Shown: piece after piece, positions 33,549-45,864 of the stretch
How positions within the stretch are numbered: position 1 is the stretch's first letter
Layout: the number at the start of each line of letters is the position of its first letter
Source: Anastrepha obliqua
Taxonomy: Eukaryota > Arthropoda > Insecta > Diptera > Tephritidae
Direction: 5' to 3'
Assembly: GCF_027943255.1 (NCBI RefSeq)
Contig: NC_072893.1
Location: 118,357,784-118,421,783, forward strand
Length of the DNA: 64,000 nucleotides
The notes under the pieces: generated by a model
Databases searched by the model: none
Told to the model about the DNA's origin: nothing
What the model saw: the letters and a program-made list of their open reading frames with translations, nothing else
Translations under genes and position numbers: made by a program

Positions 33549-36049
33549 CTATGCAGCGTGAATGGCGTTAGGAAAAGAGAAAGATATTTTAAATTAAATT
33601 TGTGATTGCAAATAAATGTTTGTTATTGCGAAGCAAAGGTGGAATGGAAATTTAAGCAATAGTGGGTGCGGGTGAGTAGTGGATAAAGGCATAAGGAAGG
33701 CGTAGAGATAATTGTATACACACAAGTTTCTGAGTACTTTTGCTATATGCATTTAACCGTTAAGTGAACGCTGTAACAACACACACGCGCTGCTCATTAA
33801 AACCAAACCTTTAAACCAATTATTTTATTTACTTCCCATCAACGCTTTTAATGACACTGAAGTGTCAAATTTGACACATTTAATTCATGGTAACCCTTTC
33901 CCTACGCTAAACGCCAAACAATTGTCAAATCACTTTCCCGATACTCGAAGGTTTCCACTTAATTTGGCAAATAAATCCTAGTGGAACAGGCAAGAAATGC
34001 ACACAAATCGCCCACTTCAAGCGAAATCGTACACGCATAATCCCTAAATAATCCCTAATACAATAACAACAAGCGTGCATAAAAAAGTACGTATGTAGAT
34101 ATATACAAAAATACATCCCTGTTCGTATATTGAATTTCACATGCCATAATTGGCATTAAATACCACAGCAGACACACACGACACAGTCCCTTTGTGAAGC
34201 GAAAGGTAAAATTATAATTTACTTAAACTATTTCCGATGTAGATTTCAAATAATAGCTGGCTGACTGGCTGACTGGCTGGCTGCCTGGCTGGCATACCAA
34301 CACGCTCGCCCATTTTCTCGCTTTCATGCACTCGAAACAAGAAAGGACTGAGCGTTTGGAAAGTTGAGCCTTATTTCCCGAAAAAAAAAATACAAAAATG
34401 ATTCTATTCAACTCAGAGTTTTTCTGCTGAGTGTCTGAAAAAAAATGGCATAAACAACTTTATCTGCAAACGCCTTTATGCCGGCTGACTGTCACAATAG
34501 AATGCGCCCATATTTCTTAGGTTTCGGGTGGGGTACACACACATGCATGCACACACACATATGTGTTGATCCTTGGAGTTTTTTTTTTCTGAGCAGCACG
34601 AGGTGTTCTTGGCTAATGTGGTTTCTTACAGCAAATTGTATGTGGATTTTTGAATGTCTGCATTGCCATTGTAGTCTTAAGCTGCCAACAAAGTAGCCTT
34701 TTGGCGGAATTTCTTAGATTTTTGCATACAGCATAAAACTCTAAAGGAACCCTGTTGGAAAAAGCGACTACAGAGATCACTCTCGTTTAAATAAAGTGAA
34801 AGGCGCGTGTAATTTCAGACATAATTAAGTACTCGTACATCACCTTGATCAAAAAGTTCCCGGAATATATTAAGGAATTTCAAAATACTCCTAAAATCTA
34901 AAATGAAACCGAAATGAATGCTCATATTTGTATACATAAACAGTAGCTGAGTGGTGACAATGTTTCGAAATTTATTTGAAAACCCTTGACTACAACTTTC
35001 CTACCGGGCTGTTCGAATTGTTGTATGTGTGCATGTGTGTAGATGTCAAGCCCAGCTATAAAAAGAGAAGATTTCGCAAATCGCTTTTCCTCAAGAAGCC
35101 AACCCAAGCCAATGAACACTCACACACTAACGCCTGAGCACTCACACACAAACCACATATACAACCGCCTTGAATTCAAGGAAGTTGTGTGATTTCTCGC
35201 ATGCGATAAATACTCGTATGCATAACGGCAAGCCAATTGGTGAAAAAGCGCATGCGAGCGGTAGCGAGTAACTGAATATTGAGAGTGCGAGTGCGAGTGT
35301 GAACGAGTGTCAGCGAATTTTTGCACGTTTGACAAATGTTTTTTCAAACTCTATTCAACCAAAAGTAGATTGACAAGCAGCGATTGCGTGTGCCTGTATG
35401 AATGGGTAGGTGCGCGACAATTCGCAAATGTCAAATGTTTGTTGGATATGTTTATGTGGATGTACGTTGAAGGGTTAAGTTACCGTTTCGCTCGCATTTG
35501 TGTATGCCCCAAAAAGAAAAAGAATACAGAACAGAATTCCGCGAAGTAATTTACAACGGCTTTTATTGTATGTGGCTGGTAAATTGTTGTTGTGTGCGGT
35601 ACAGCTATGCTTTAGGCTGTATTTTTATTGTATTCATTGTGTTGTGACAATTAGGGTGTTAAGTGGTTTAGCCACATTGCAAGCCACATATAAACGTACG
35701 CACAAATTTGTGAAAATACAAAATGATCGCATCAAATTATGTTGAAATGGATTGGGAGAGCAGAAGGCACCTTTTCTATGGTTCATTGTTTTGCTGATAA
35801 GACATCAAGGCGTACGAGGCAATGGTGAGTTTGTGTGTTTTGTGCTTACTGAGCCTAATTTGATTTTGTGTTACCCGCAATGTGTTTTTCCAATTTTTGT
35901 TAAATTTGAGTGGATAAGAAATACAAGACTTTTGTAATTCAATTTGAGCCAATCATTTGTATCAGATGGAAAATTATTCATGTATTTCAGATTGTGAATG
36001 ATGATTTGTAAGGATTAAAAATATGTTGGTAGGCAAGTGAGGATGAAAT
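33549..36049. other. upstream Vsx intron, transposon-poor
   Basis: Intron upstream of exon 32752-33548. No recognised element. Simple repeats: (GGCTGACT)n-like at about 34255-34300, CA runs near 34540, GAGTGC repeats near 35280-35300. No exon with an eh1 octapeptide was recognised on the minus strand here or further on to 64000. Confidence 0.4.
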
Positions 36050-37103
36050 GGGGAAGGAAATAAAACAAAAATAAAGTATTAATTAAAAAAATATGATAAA
36101 ATAAAACAAAACCAAATAATTTAAAATAAAAGGAATATAATAAGAAATGAATATATAAGAAATATATAAAAAAGATAAATAAAACTAAATAAAAATTAAA
36201 AAAATAAAGGATTTTAAAATAAAATAAAATGAAAAAAAAATAAAAATTTAAATAAAGTAGTACACAATTAAATTAAAGTAATTACAATCAAATCAAATAA
36301 AAAAAATTAATTAAATTGATTTAAAATAAATTACAAAATAAAACAATAAAAAAAGATAAATAAAAAATATAAAAATATATGCAAAAGAATTACAAAAGCA
36401 TTGAATGAAACCTAATTAAATAATTTCAAACAAAATAAAATGAAAAAGAAAACCAAAATAAAACGAAGTAATACAAACTAAAATTTAAATAATTAAAATC
36501 AACTAAATTAAACTAAACTGATTGAAAATATATAATAAAATTAAATAATGAGAAAAAGGAAATAAAAAATTATTAAAATAAAAAATGAAATAAAAATTGC
36601 AATGTATATGTAAAAAAAGAATAAAAAAAAGTAAAATATTTTAAATCAAAATAAAGTCAAACAGTCGAAAACAACAAAACGAAATAAAGTAACATGAATA
36701 GAAATACAAAAATAAAAATAAAAAGGGGTATATTAAAACAAAATTAAATAATAGGTTAAATAAAATAGAATAAATGAAAAAAACCTAAGAAAATAAATAA
36801 AATAAAATAAAATAAAATAAAATAAAATGAAAAAAAAACCAAATAAAATAAATAATATAAAATAAATGAAAAAAATCTAAGAAAATAAATAAAATAAAAT
36901 AAAATGATTTGAAGTGAAATACAAATAAAGAAGGAAGAAAAAATAATATCAACTGAAATAAAATACAAGCAAATGAAATAAAAAATTGAAGTCAATTAAA
37001 TAATAAACAAACAAACTTATAAACAAAGTGAAATGAAAAATTAAATAAAACAAAAAACTGAAAAATAAAATAATTTACGAAGCAAAAAAAAAATAGAATA
37101 GTA
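36050..37103. repeat. A-rich (AAAAT)n low-complexity block, left part
   Basis: Long AAATAAAAT-type runs including a clean (AAAAT)n stretch near 36795-36830. Open frames inside are composition artefacts. Confidence 0.7.
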
Positions 37104-37982
37104 TAGGGTGGTTAAATTTTAAGGGCCGATGTTGAATGTGAACCACACCTAAACGTCAAGTTTTTTTTCTGCATTTCATTTAACATTTTTCAATTTCAGA
37201 TTAACTCAATTAGAACTTATGGAAAGATACACAATCGAGCAATGCGTTAAACTTATTCAGGCTTATTATGAAAACGGGCGTTCAAATCAAAATGCATATC
37301 GCGCACTTCGAGATTTTTTCGGGCAATTTAATCGTCCAAATGTGCGTACAATCGGAAAAATTGCGCAAAAGTTTGAGCAAATCGAGTCTGTAGGAGATGT
37401 GAAAACACCAGTGCATGCTCGTACAGCTCGTACTGCAGATAGTGTGGTTGAAGAGTTGTCCACCTCAACTCGTCGTCCTGCTATCGTGAGATGAAAACGA
37501 ACTTTTTATGACCCAAATTGGAAGACATGGATGTGGACGATATGTGGTTTCAACAGGACCACTTGTCACACAGCTAACGAAACAACAGCTGAAAAATTTT
37601 GATGACCGAATAATCTCACGTCCCGGCGATGTCAATTGGCCGCCAAGATCATGTGATTTGACACCGTTGGACTTCTTTCTTTGGGGTTATTTGAAAGAAA
37701 AGGTGTACGTCGATAAGCCAGTAACAATTCAAGAGCTAAAGGATGAGATAATTCGGCACATTAACGGCATAGAACCTCAATTATGCCTCAGCGTCATCGA
37801 AAATTTGGACCATCGGATGGAGGTGTGCCGCCGAGGCCGCGGCGCCCATTTGACCGATATTTTGTAGTATACGTAATTGAGCCATACCAATATTATCATA
37901 ATAAAGAGAAATGATAATAATTTTATAAAAAAATTTTATTTTATTCAAAATCAACACCGGCCCTTGAAACTTAACCACCCTT
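37104..37982 (+). mobile_element. internally deleted DD41D-type mariner in A-rich DNA
   Basis: TIRs 'agggtggttaaattttaagggcc' (left, 37105 on) and 'agggtggttaagtttcaagggcc' reversed (right). ATG at 37219 begins M-E-R-Y-T-I-E-Q-C-V-K-L-I-Q-A-Y-Y-E-N-G, with a helix-turn-helix region to 37490 and a TGA. After a central deletion the frame resumes D-M-D-V-D-D-M-W-F-Q-Q-D (second Asp, followed by a small frameshifting deletion), then N-W-P-P-R-S-C-D-L-T-P-L-D-F-F-L-W-G-Y (third Asp) to G-A-H-L-T-D-I-L at 37867. The first catalytic Asp segment is lost. Confidence 0.85.
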
Positions 37983-39340
37983 TATAATGAAGGAAAAAAG
38001 TTAATATGAAAAAAGAATTACATAAATTGAAATATAAATAAGAAATAAACTCAATTAAAATAAAATATAACAACACTAAAAAAAAATCAAAATAAAGTTA
38101 AATCATATAATGTTAACTATAATAAAAAAAATTAAATAAAATAAATTACGTAGAATAAAATAAAAAATTAAAGAAAAAAATTGAGATTGAAAAAAAATTA
38201 AAATAAATAAAAATAAAGTAAAATAAAATAATGTTAACTATAATAAAAGTAATTAAATAAAATAATGAAGAAAGTAAAATAAAAAATTAATTAAAATCAA
38301 ATATTATAAATGTTTTAAGTGGAATAAAACAAAAGAAAATAAAAATCAATAAGAGAAAATAAACAAATTAAAATGGATCAAAATATAGCGAAAGAAATTT
38401 ATGTTAACTAAAAAAGTTAAAATAAAATAACATAAAACGAAAAATAAATAAAAAAATTAAACCTGTTAATACGAGTATAAAATACAACAAGATTGAAAAA
38501 AATTAGAAACAATAAAAAAATTTATAAAAGTAAAATATAATAAAAAAATCAAATATAAAATAAAATAAAAAGTAAAATTAAATATATCAAATGAAGTAAA
38601 ATATAATACAATAAAATAAATAACTTAAATTAAAAACATAAAAAATAAAATAATTTACGTAGAATAAAAGAAATAAAATAAAAAAAATTAAGAATGAAAA
38701 ATTTAAAAATAAATAAATCAAAATACAATAAAAAATAAAAAGTAAATATAGCATAAATTGAAATACAAATAAAAAATAAATAAAATCAACCAAAATAAAA
38801 AGAATAAAAATGAAATAAAGTAAAAAAATAAAATGAAATATGTTAAAACGAAGTAAAATATTGTAGATTAATGTTAAAAACGATAAAATCAAATAACTTA
38901 AAATAGAAACATAAAAAATAAATTAATTTACGTAGAACATAATAAAAATTTAAAAAAATAAATTAAAATACAATAAAAAATAACTAAAATCAACCAAAAT
39001 AAAAATAATAAAAATTAGATAAAGTAAAAATATAAAATGAAATATCTTGAAACCAAGAAAAATATTGTAGATTAATAAAATAAATTAAAATAAAAACATA
39101 AAAAATAAAATAATTTACGTAGAATAAATTAAAAAAATATCAAAATACAATAAAAAATAAATAAAATCAACCAAAATATAATAAAAAGAATAAAAATTAG
39201 ATAAAGTAAAAAATAAAATGAAATATGTTGAAACGAAGATAAATATTGTAGATTAATGTCAGCTACGAAAAAATAAAACAACTTAAAATAAAATACAAAA
39301 AAAGTAGTAATAAAAAAATAATGAAATTAATTAAGGGGTT
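37983..39340. repeat. A-rich low-complexity block, right part, with recurring 'tacgtagaa'
   Basis: Continues the A-rich block after the mariner. A longer motif around 'aatttacgtagaataaa' recurs at about 38148, 38653, 38929 and 39116, and a companion 'attgtagattaatg' recurs too, so this is an imperfect tandem array and not random A-rich DNA. Confidence 0.65.
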
Positions 39341-40054
39341 ATATACAGTTAGAATTTTCGAAATATCGATTTTTGTTTTCTTGATGTAAAAATATTTAAG
39401 CATACACACCGAAAATTTAATATCGTTCCGGTGAATATTTTCGAAGTTGCACGGAAATTTGAAAAGGCGTTTCAGAGTGCTTGAAAGTGCTTTTCAAAGT
39501 TTAAACGCGTTTTTCTCAAAATGGAGTTTTCAAAGTCGGTGACCAACGTTACTCGAAAATGACAAACAGACTAATCGACAAACAAACAAATTTTAACACG
39601 AGCTTCTTCAATATACTTCTTAGTAATTAATCGAAGATGTTTTTTGACCTATAAATATTTTTTTTTTTTATACATTTAAATAATTTAAGGGCGAAATTTT
39701 GGTGAAAAATCCATTTTATTTTTTGAGAAATCGCCATATTGTGAAAAAAAATTTATTTTGCTCATTCCTTGGATTAATTGCTAGATTTAACAATACTTTA
39801 ACTGAATCTGTTTGATTTTTTTAATTTCAGAGAATCCAGTTCAGAGATATAGTGGTCACCGCAAAACGACTTTTTTTGAGAGGAGCTGCCGGAGATCAGC
39901 TGTAGCTCCTTTCCAAATAAATATTTTTACTAATCATACTACTTTTACTAAGTCTTAACATACAGTTAAAGGTAACATAATATGTGTACAAATTTTTAGA
40001 TCAATAAGTCCCTTGCCTATTTTGTCGAAGCTATTTGAACAACTGATTTATGAT
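39341..40054. other. unassigned sequence, possible degraded repeat
   Basis: Begins 'ttaaggggttatatacagtt', which looks like the end of a TTAA-inserting element, but I found no matching inverted end. No coding. Confidence 0.25.
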
Positions 40055-40400
40055 TCACTTGGTAATAAATTGTTAATCTACAAAACTCTTATAACTCCAA
40101 TCTGGAAATATGTCATCGAACTATGGGGAACAACCTTAAAATATTGCAACGACTACAATCGAAAATCCTAAGGATTATCACAAACGCATAGCCAATGACG
40201 ATATACACAGGGACGTTAAATTTAAATTTATGGAAGACGTCATTCAAGAATGCAGCACAAATCATATTCACAGACTACTAACACACACAAACGAAGAAAT
40301 GCTGAAAACTCCACATTCAGAACTGCAAAAACGAAGCCTAAAAGGAATGACTCCGACAGCCCTAGCAGATACTTCATCACTAAAATAAACATCAACTTGT
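40055..40400 (+). pseudogene. Jockey-like non-LTR retrotransposon fragment
   Basis: The plus strand reads L-L-I-Y-K-T-L-I-T-P-I-W-K-Y-V-I-E-L-W-G-T, then L-Q-R-L-Q-S-K-I-L-R-I-I-T-N-A with frame breaks, and D-V-I-Q-E type remains. This is the thumb region of Jockey-clade RTs (K-x-Y-x-x-x-x-x-P-I-W-x-Y-G-I-Q-L-W-G). No ends seen. Confidence 0.6.
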
Positions 40401-40595
40401 TCTACATTTTATGTCATATAATTCTTATGTGTATTTATCCGTCCTATGTCATATAATTCAATATGCATTATCCCTCTTATGATGTAAAAAGAAATGTGCT
40501 TTAAATAATGATTTAATGCTACGCTTATATTTCCATAATTGTTATAAAAATTACCAAGTGTCGAAGGTTGACAGATGTAATAAATTGGAAAAAAG

Positions 40596-40734
40596 AAAAA
40601 CGCAAAAAAATACGTGCACGCGATAGAGTAGAGTCCCCATAGGTTGTCTGCAACATTTTTAAGGCGTCTGAAGCCGAAATTTTGTTGGAATAACAAAATT
40701 TCAAACAAATTCTTTGTTCAACTTGAATTTCCAT
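40596..40734 (-). pseudogene. mariner transposase N-terminal scrap
   Basis: The minus strand from ATG at 40734: M-E-I-Q-V-E-Q-R-I-C-L-K-F-C-Y-S-N-K-I-S-A ... M-L-Q-T-T-Y-G-D-S-T-L-S-R-A-R, the first helix-turn-helix of a mariner transposase. It stops being recognisable after about 46 residues. No TIR found. Confidence 0.65.
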
Positions 40735-42450
40735 CGTTAAATTCGAAGAACACACTCGAGCTTGACTTGTTTACAGTAGCACAGAAGACAAACTATGTGA
40801 CATATCACGCTGAAATTTGCCATGTAAGCTTATAACAGTCCTACCAAAAAACAAAAAATTTATTTTTGCCATATGTCATCCGCGGACCGTTTTATTGATA
40901 TCGTCTCCTTCATATTTGAGCAGAAGGTATTGATATAAAATATAATTAATTAAAATTTCTTTAAAATAATTTAAATAATTAATATATAATTGCAGATATA
41001 CCTATAAATAGGAAGGGCAAATGAAACTAATTAAAACCAAAAGTAAAGATAAGTAAAATAACCTTTGGTTGTGTGTTTGATTAACGAATAAATAACTAAG
41101 CCAAGCAAAGGCAACTTAAGAAAGGTAGAGGAATGTGAGGAAATGAAATTAAAAAACGAAGGAAATGCGCTCAGAGAAAGTTTTTCCAGTAAATGTGCAA
41201 ATGGCATCAGTTTCCAGGAAATAAAAGTAAGAAATACCATATTTTCATTGTTATTATTCAAAGATTTAATGCTAGAAAACTGCAATTCAATATTTTTTGC
41301 ACTTACTCAAACATCAACTTCGCTTTCTAAATTCCTGCTCGCCACCGTATCACATTTCCAAATATCTATACTTGAAAAATCACAACCATTCCATGCTCAA
41401 CACAATAACAAAGCAAATTGCTTAATTGAACAATTAATTGTATGAAAAGGACACGCTTATAGGCAGGATTAATAGCCAACAGCGAAAGTAAGTAATCAAA
41501 TGAAATGAAAACAAAACTAGAACTATAGAAAATGTACAACAAAAAAAAAAGAAGAAAAACGGGAAGTTTCGATGATTGGTGTGATTTAACTGCATGGGCG
41601 AGAACAAAAGAAAATTTTCTAGGTAAATACACGTAAATAGTTTCTTAAATGAAACCAAAAAAAAAAGTATCGCATGTCAACGGAGAGGCCAACCCAAATG
41701 GTGATGGCAGCAAGTTCACAAATATTCAAGCGAACAAAAAGTAAAATATTGCAAGTTATGTGATACGACAATATTCACTACTGCTAATTGAATTATTATT
41801 TCTCTATATAAAATACTCCTGCATCGAATGCCTCAATACATGTACGCTCACAAAGCATGTATGTATGTATATAGGTTAGCATGAGAGGAAAGCAATCGAT
41901 AAGGCAGCAACAACGCGCAGAGACGAAGTGTGGTGGTCAGTTTTTGCTGTTAATTGATGCGTCTCTAATGACATTTGCGTGTGGATTGTATTGTGGTCAA
42001 ATAGGACACACTCTTTTCCATACACTCGCATTACAAACCCGAGCACATACTTGCGCACTCGCTTGCTCACCGACCGATACGCATTTGCCCCTTCCATTGC
42101 ACTGTGTGGCGGCTACGTGTGCTAGAATATTCAATCAGTAGGGGAAAGTGGCGTGCGGCTGTGGAGCTTTTTGTGTTGTAGTCACCTACTAATTGGTTTC
42201 GTTAAGAAGTGCTTTTGATTGTGAACACAAATTGATTGATTAGCAATGAAGGAGTGAAAGTGGGTGATTTAGGTATAAATAAACTGTTACAACACAGAAA
42301 TTGGCATTATTGGTGACGGAAATTTTTTAAAGGCAAAGTTGCTGGCATTAATGTTGCTTAGTGGATGCTGGTTGGTAAGAAAGTAGTTTTATAGAGACAA
42401 ATGTAGCAAAGTTAGGTTAGGTTGTGGTGGCTGGCGTTCGGTAAGATATA
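40735..42450. other. upstream flank/intron, no gene seen
   Basis: Non-repetitive sequence, no recognised exon or element. ORFs on either strand lack motifs. Confidence 0.3.
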
Positions 42451-44697
42451 CAGTGGCTCACAGCTTATTTCATACAGTTTCAGTTTATGAATTTAAATTA
42501 TTGCAGAATGAAAAATTGTCGCAATTTAAAAAAAATGTTAGTTAAATGATTTGCTAATATAATGAGTAGAGCAGAATTCGTGGAAAAATAGTCTTACTCA
42601 CACTACGGGATGAAATGCAACCACAATGCCGTATCTTTGCTCACAGCTTATTTCATGCAAGCTCTTGCTTATGTTGTGGCGGCGGCTAGTCGCTTGGTTA
42701 ACGGTATTTTGAATTTCTAGTTTCTCTAACTAGCGCACAATTATTGTTCTATGCAATTTTTAGTATGTTTGTGATCGCCAAGTGGACAATATAAAAAGAT
42801 ATAAAAAATGGGCCGATGTACTACGATTGAACAGCGAGACCTGGTCACCAAGCATTTGCAAAGTGGAAAGTCGCAGCGAAAAATTGCGGAAATAGTTTGT
42901 TTGAGTAGTGCTATAGTACAAAGTATCATTGAACGCTTCGTTCATGAAAATCGGGTGCAAAATAAAGGCCGATGTGCCCCAAATAAAATTTTTGACGCAC
43001 GTGATGAGCGTTTAATTGTTCGAAAAATAAAAGAAAACCCAATGCTATCGGCTCCAAAACTGCTAAACGAAATTCAGCAGGAAGTGGGAAAATCATGTTG
43101 CGTCGAAACAGTGCGACGGGTACTACTTTAGTGCTCGAGTAGCACGAAAGAAGCCATTCATAAATAAAAAAACTGAATTGAGCCGAGTTGCCTTCGCAAG
43201 AGAGCTTGAAATTCAAGATTTTGATTTCTGGAAAACGGTAATACTCGTATTTTCTGACGAGTCCAAATTCAACTTGTTCGGCTCAGATGGAACGTCTTAC
43301 GTTTGGCGGAAACCTAATACAGAGCTCCACAAAAGCAACATAAAACCGACTGTGAAACATGGTGGTGGCAGTGTAATGGTATGGGCATTTATGTCAGCAG
43401 CCGGAGTAGGAAATTTAGTGTTTGTCGAGGGTATTATGGACAAAACAATGTACCTCAATATTCTAAAAGATAATCTACTCCAAATAGCTACGAAACTTGG
43501 AATACCTCAAGATTTCCGTTTCTACCAGGACAATGGCGGCAACATAAGGCGGCAATAGTGCAGATATGGCTCATATGGAACTGTCCACATTTAAGGGAGG
43601 CCTGGTTTATAAGGTCAAAAAAATCAATTTTTTTTTCGTTTTAAGCGATTCCTAATATATTTCAGAATATTCACACAAAGTTACAGAGCCTAATTCTCAA
43701 TACTTCCGTAGATACAAAGCCAAAGGTAGGCGGGCGTTAGGTAGTTACGCTGTGACCGGACAGCTATAGTACACACTTTATCTTCTTGGCTCGACTTTTC
43801 ATTTTTATGATTTCTTTGAATTGGCGTACATGAATGAAAAAAACTAGTGAACCTTTTGAAATAAATCATAGCTTATTCCCTTCAGTATTAAATTCTCTTC
43901 TATTTGAACTAACAAAATAGATAAAAAAAAATTTTTCAAGATTTTTATACCAAGTTGAAGCGAATTTTTTTTTTATAGAAAGGCATTTTTTTCTTTAAAA
44001 GCTCCAAAAAGTTGAAATTTTGGAATTTCTCTCAGTTTTCTTAGTTCATCTAGAATAAAAAATTATGATAATTAGAAATGCTTTAAATAATAATTACGAG
44101 CTGTAACTTGCACGCCAGTTGGAAACTCCCGCGTTGCAGCGCTCTACTAATTTCTATGTTAAAAATTTTTTTCAACTTATTTTAACCAGTACAAAATTTT
44201 TTTATACTTTTTAAATGTTTATTAAAAGATAGAAAAAACTTTGCAGTGCTAAATTAATTTTTTCCTTAAAAAAAAAAAAATCGCAAAGAGATGCAATTTT
44301 TAGACCTCATAAACCAGGCGCCCCCCTTAATGCAACCACCCGCTCAATCACCTGAAAATTTATGGTCATTACTGGAAACAAAAATCCGCACACATCACGT
44401 AAGCAATAGAGGCAAGATAAAAGCCGTAATTTTGGAGGAGTGGAACAAAATCGGACCGGAAGTAATGAAAAAGCTGGTGGATTCAATGCCAGAAAGGTTA
44501 AAAGCTACGTTTTTGTTTTTTTTTTTTTAATTTTTTATTTAAAGTTTAAAAAAAAAATATGTGAGGAACCTTTTTTATACTGCAATTGCGTATAAATTAG
44601 TTGATACTTAAATTTTTTCAAAAAAAGCTTTAGCTTTCAAAATACAGTATTCGAAGTTTTAGTAGTTCGCCTGCTTGAAATAAGCTGTGTGCCACTG
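42451..44697 (+). mobile_element. Tc1-like (IR/DR-type) element interrupted by a TTAA insertion
   Basis: TIRs 'cagtggctcacagcttatttca' and reversed 'cagtggcacacagcttatttca', TA on both sides. The motif 'gctcacagcttatttcat' recurs about 190 bp inside the left end, an inner direct repeat as in IR/DR Tc1 elements. ATG at 42808 opens a paired-like DNA-binding domain (I-E-Q-R-D-L-V-T-K-H-L-Q-S-G-K-S), stopping at 43129. The catalytic domain has F-S-D-E-S-K-F-N-L-F-G-S-D-G (first Asp), K-H-G-G-G-S-V-M-V-W, F-Y-Q-D-N (second Asp, followed by a scrambled P-K-H). After the insertion, Q-S-P-E-N-L-W-S carries the final Glu with a few residues lost, then V-D-S-M-P-E-R-L-K-A. A DD34E-type pseudogene. Confidence 0.88.
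43595..44326. mobile_element. 732-bp TTAA-flanked non-autonomous element
   Basis: Flanked by TTAA at 43591-43594 and 44327-44330. Inverted ends: left 'gggaggcctggtttataaggtc', right reversed 'ggggggcgcctggtttatgaggtc'. Removing it with one TTAA joins the host transposase reading N-C-P-H-L to M-Q-P-P-A-Q-S-P in frame, so the borders are well fixed. No transposase inside. TTAA specificity suggests a piggyBac-type mobiliser. Confidence 0.82.
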
Positions 44698-45490
44698 TAC
44701 ATATGTACATACTTCGACTGATCAACGCAATAAATTTTCGAGCGAAAAAGTGGACTCTCTTCTCTTATGGTGGCAATTCAGCTTAAAAGATACTACTGTG
44801 AATAGGTGGGTTGAGTTAATCCCAATTCCTGCTTTATCGTTTAACTCTTACCTCACAATTTCACAATTAAATTATAAATAAAAAATTATACATTTCTTTA
44901 TCCTATTTTATTTTCTTTAATTCGCATCAGGCTTATGAAACGAATAGCAGACTTGCAAGCACTCATGCGTATCAGAAGAATTCATCTCTGGGCTCTGCTG
45001 TGTGGTGAATGAGTTTTACTGCTACGTGAAGGGGTAATTTTCTCTCTGAAAAGGCTCTTGCTCCTCCTAATCAAAACAGAGGAGATGTAAATACCTAAGC
45101 GGAATAATACTTCAATAAATTTATGGGTGAAGAATAGTGAATAAAGAATAGATAAGAGAATAAATGAAAAAAAAAAATGAATAGTTTTCAAGTGATGGAA
45201 CGATGTATGAGCTCTTGGACGCAACATCGTTGGCAGGTTTAGTTGGACAGGTCAGCCTATTGAAACTGGATTGCCTTAAACACTAGGGAGTTTAATGCTC
45301 GATTTTTCGCTATATATGTAAAGGAAAGATTAGATTTTTTCGTGAAGTGACAAGAACCTTTGTTTCATTTGAGGTTTCCGAAGGATCTCAGTTAGTTCGC
45401 AACAACCGTTTGCCATCCAGTGCATACTTGGTTGGGCTCTCAAAACCATAAGACAGTATAAACTACACTCGGGAGCAATAAATCTGTATA
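44698..45490. other. spacer, no gene seen
   Basis: Between the Tc1-like element and the 360-bp MITE. Nothing recognised. Confidence 0.3.
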
Positions 45491-45850
45491 CAGGGTTGGC
45501 CATATTAAACTGACCCATGTGATTATTAAAAAAATATGGAAAAAGAAACATTTTTTTGTGTTTCATTGTGAAAAACATTTAATTTAGTTCAAGGAGATTC
45601 GTTTACATCACTTTTTAAATATGATATCGCACAAGTGGTCGCCTTTAGCTCGTATAGCGTAATGTGCCCGTTTTTCGGCGTTTTCCATAGTTTTGGCCAG
45701 CGTCTCGGCCGATATGGCGGCTATTTCCCGTCGGATATTGGCCTTAAGTGCGCCTAGTGTCTTTGGCTTGTTGACGTAAACCTTAGATTTCAAATTACAG
45801 TAAAAAGTTATAGGGTTACTCAATGGGTCAGTTTAATATGGCCAACCCTG
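45491..45850 (-). mobile_element. 360-bp deletion-derived TcMar MITE with perfect 28-bp TIRs
   Basis: Both ends start CAGGGTTGGCC and are identical for 28 bp in inverted orientation, with TA on each side. Between them the minus strand keeps a 71-codon open frame equivalent to the transposase C-terminus (K-V-Y-V-N-K-P-K-T-L-G-A-L-K ... G-D-H-L-C-D-I-I-F-K-K), similar to the end of the element at 21844. All catalytic residues are gone. Confidence 0.9.
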
Positions 45851-45864
45851 TATATAAAAGAAAG

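Noticed and set aside
36756..38892. Phe/Leu/Ile-rich 'membrane protein' ORFs
   Set aside because: Artefacts of reading A-rich repeats on the opposite strand.
39341..40054. Possible TTAA element starting 'ttaaggggttatatac'
   Set aside because: No matching inverted end or second TTAA could be identified.
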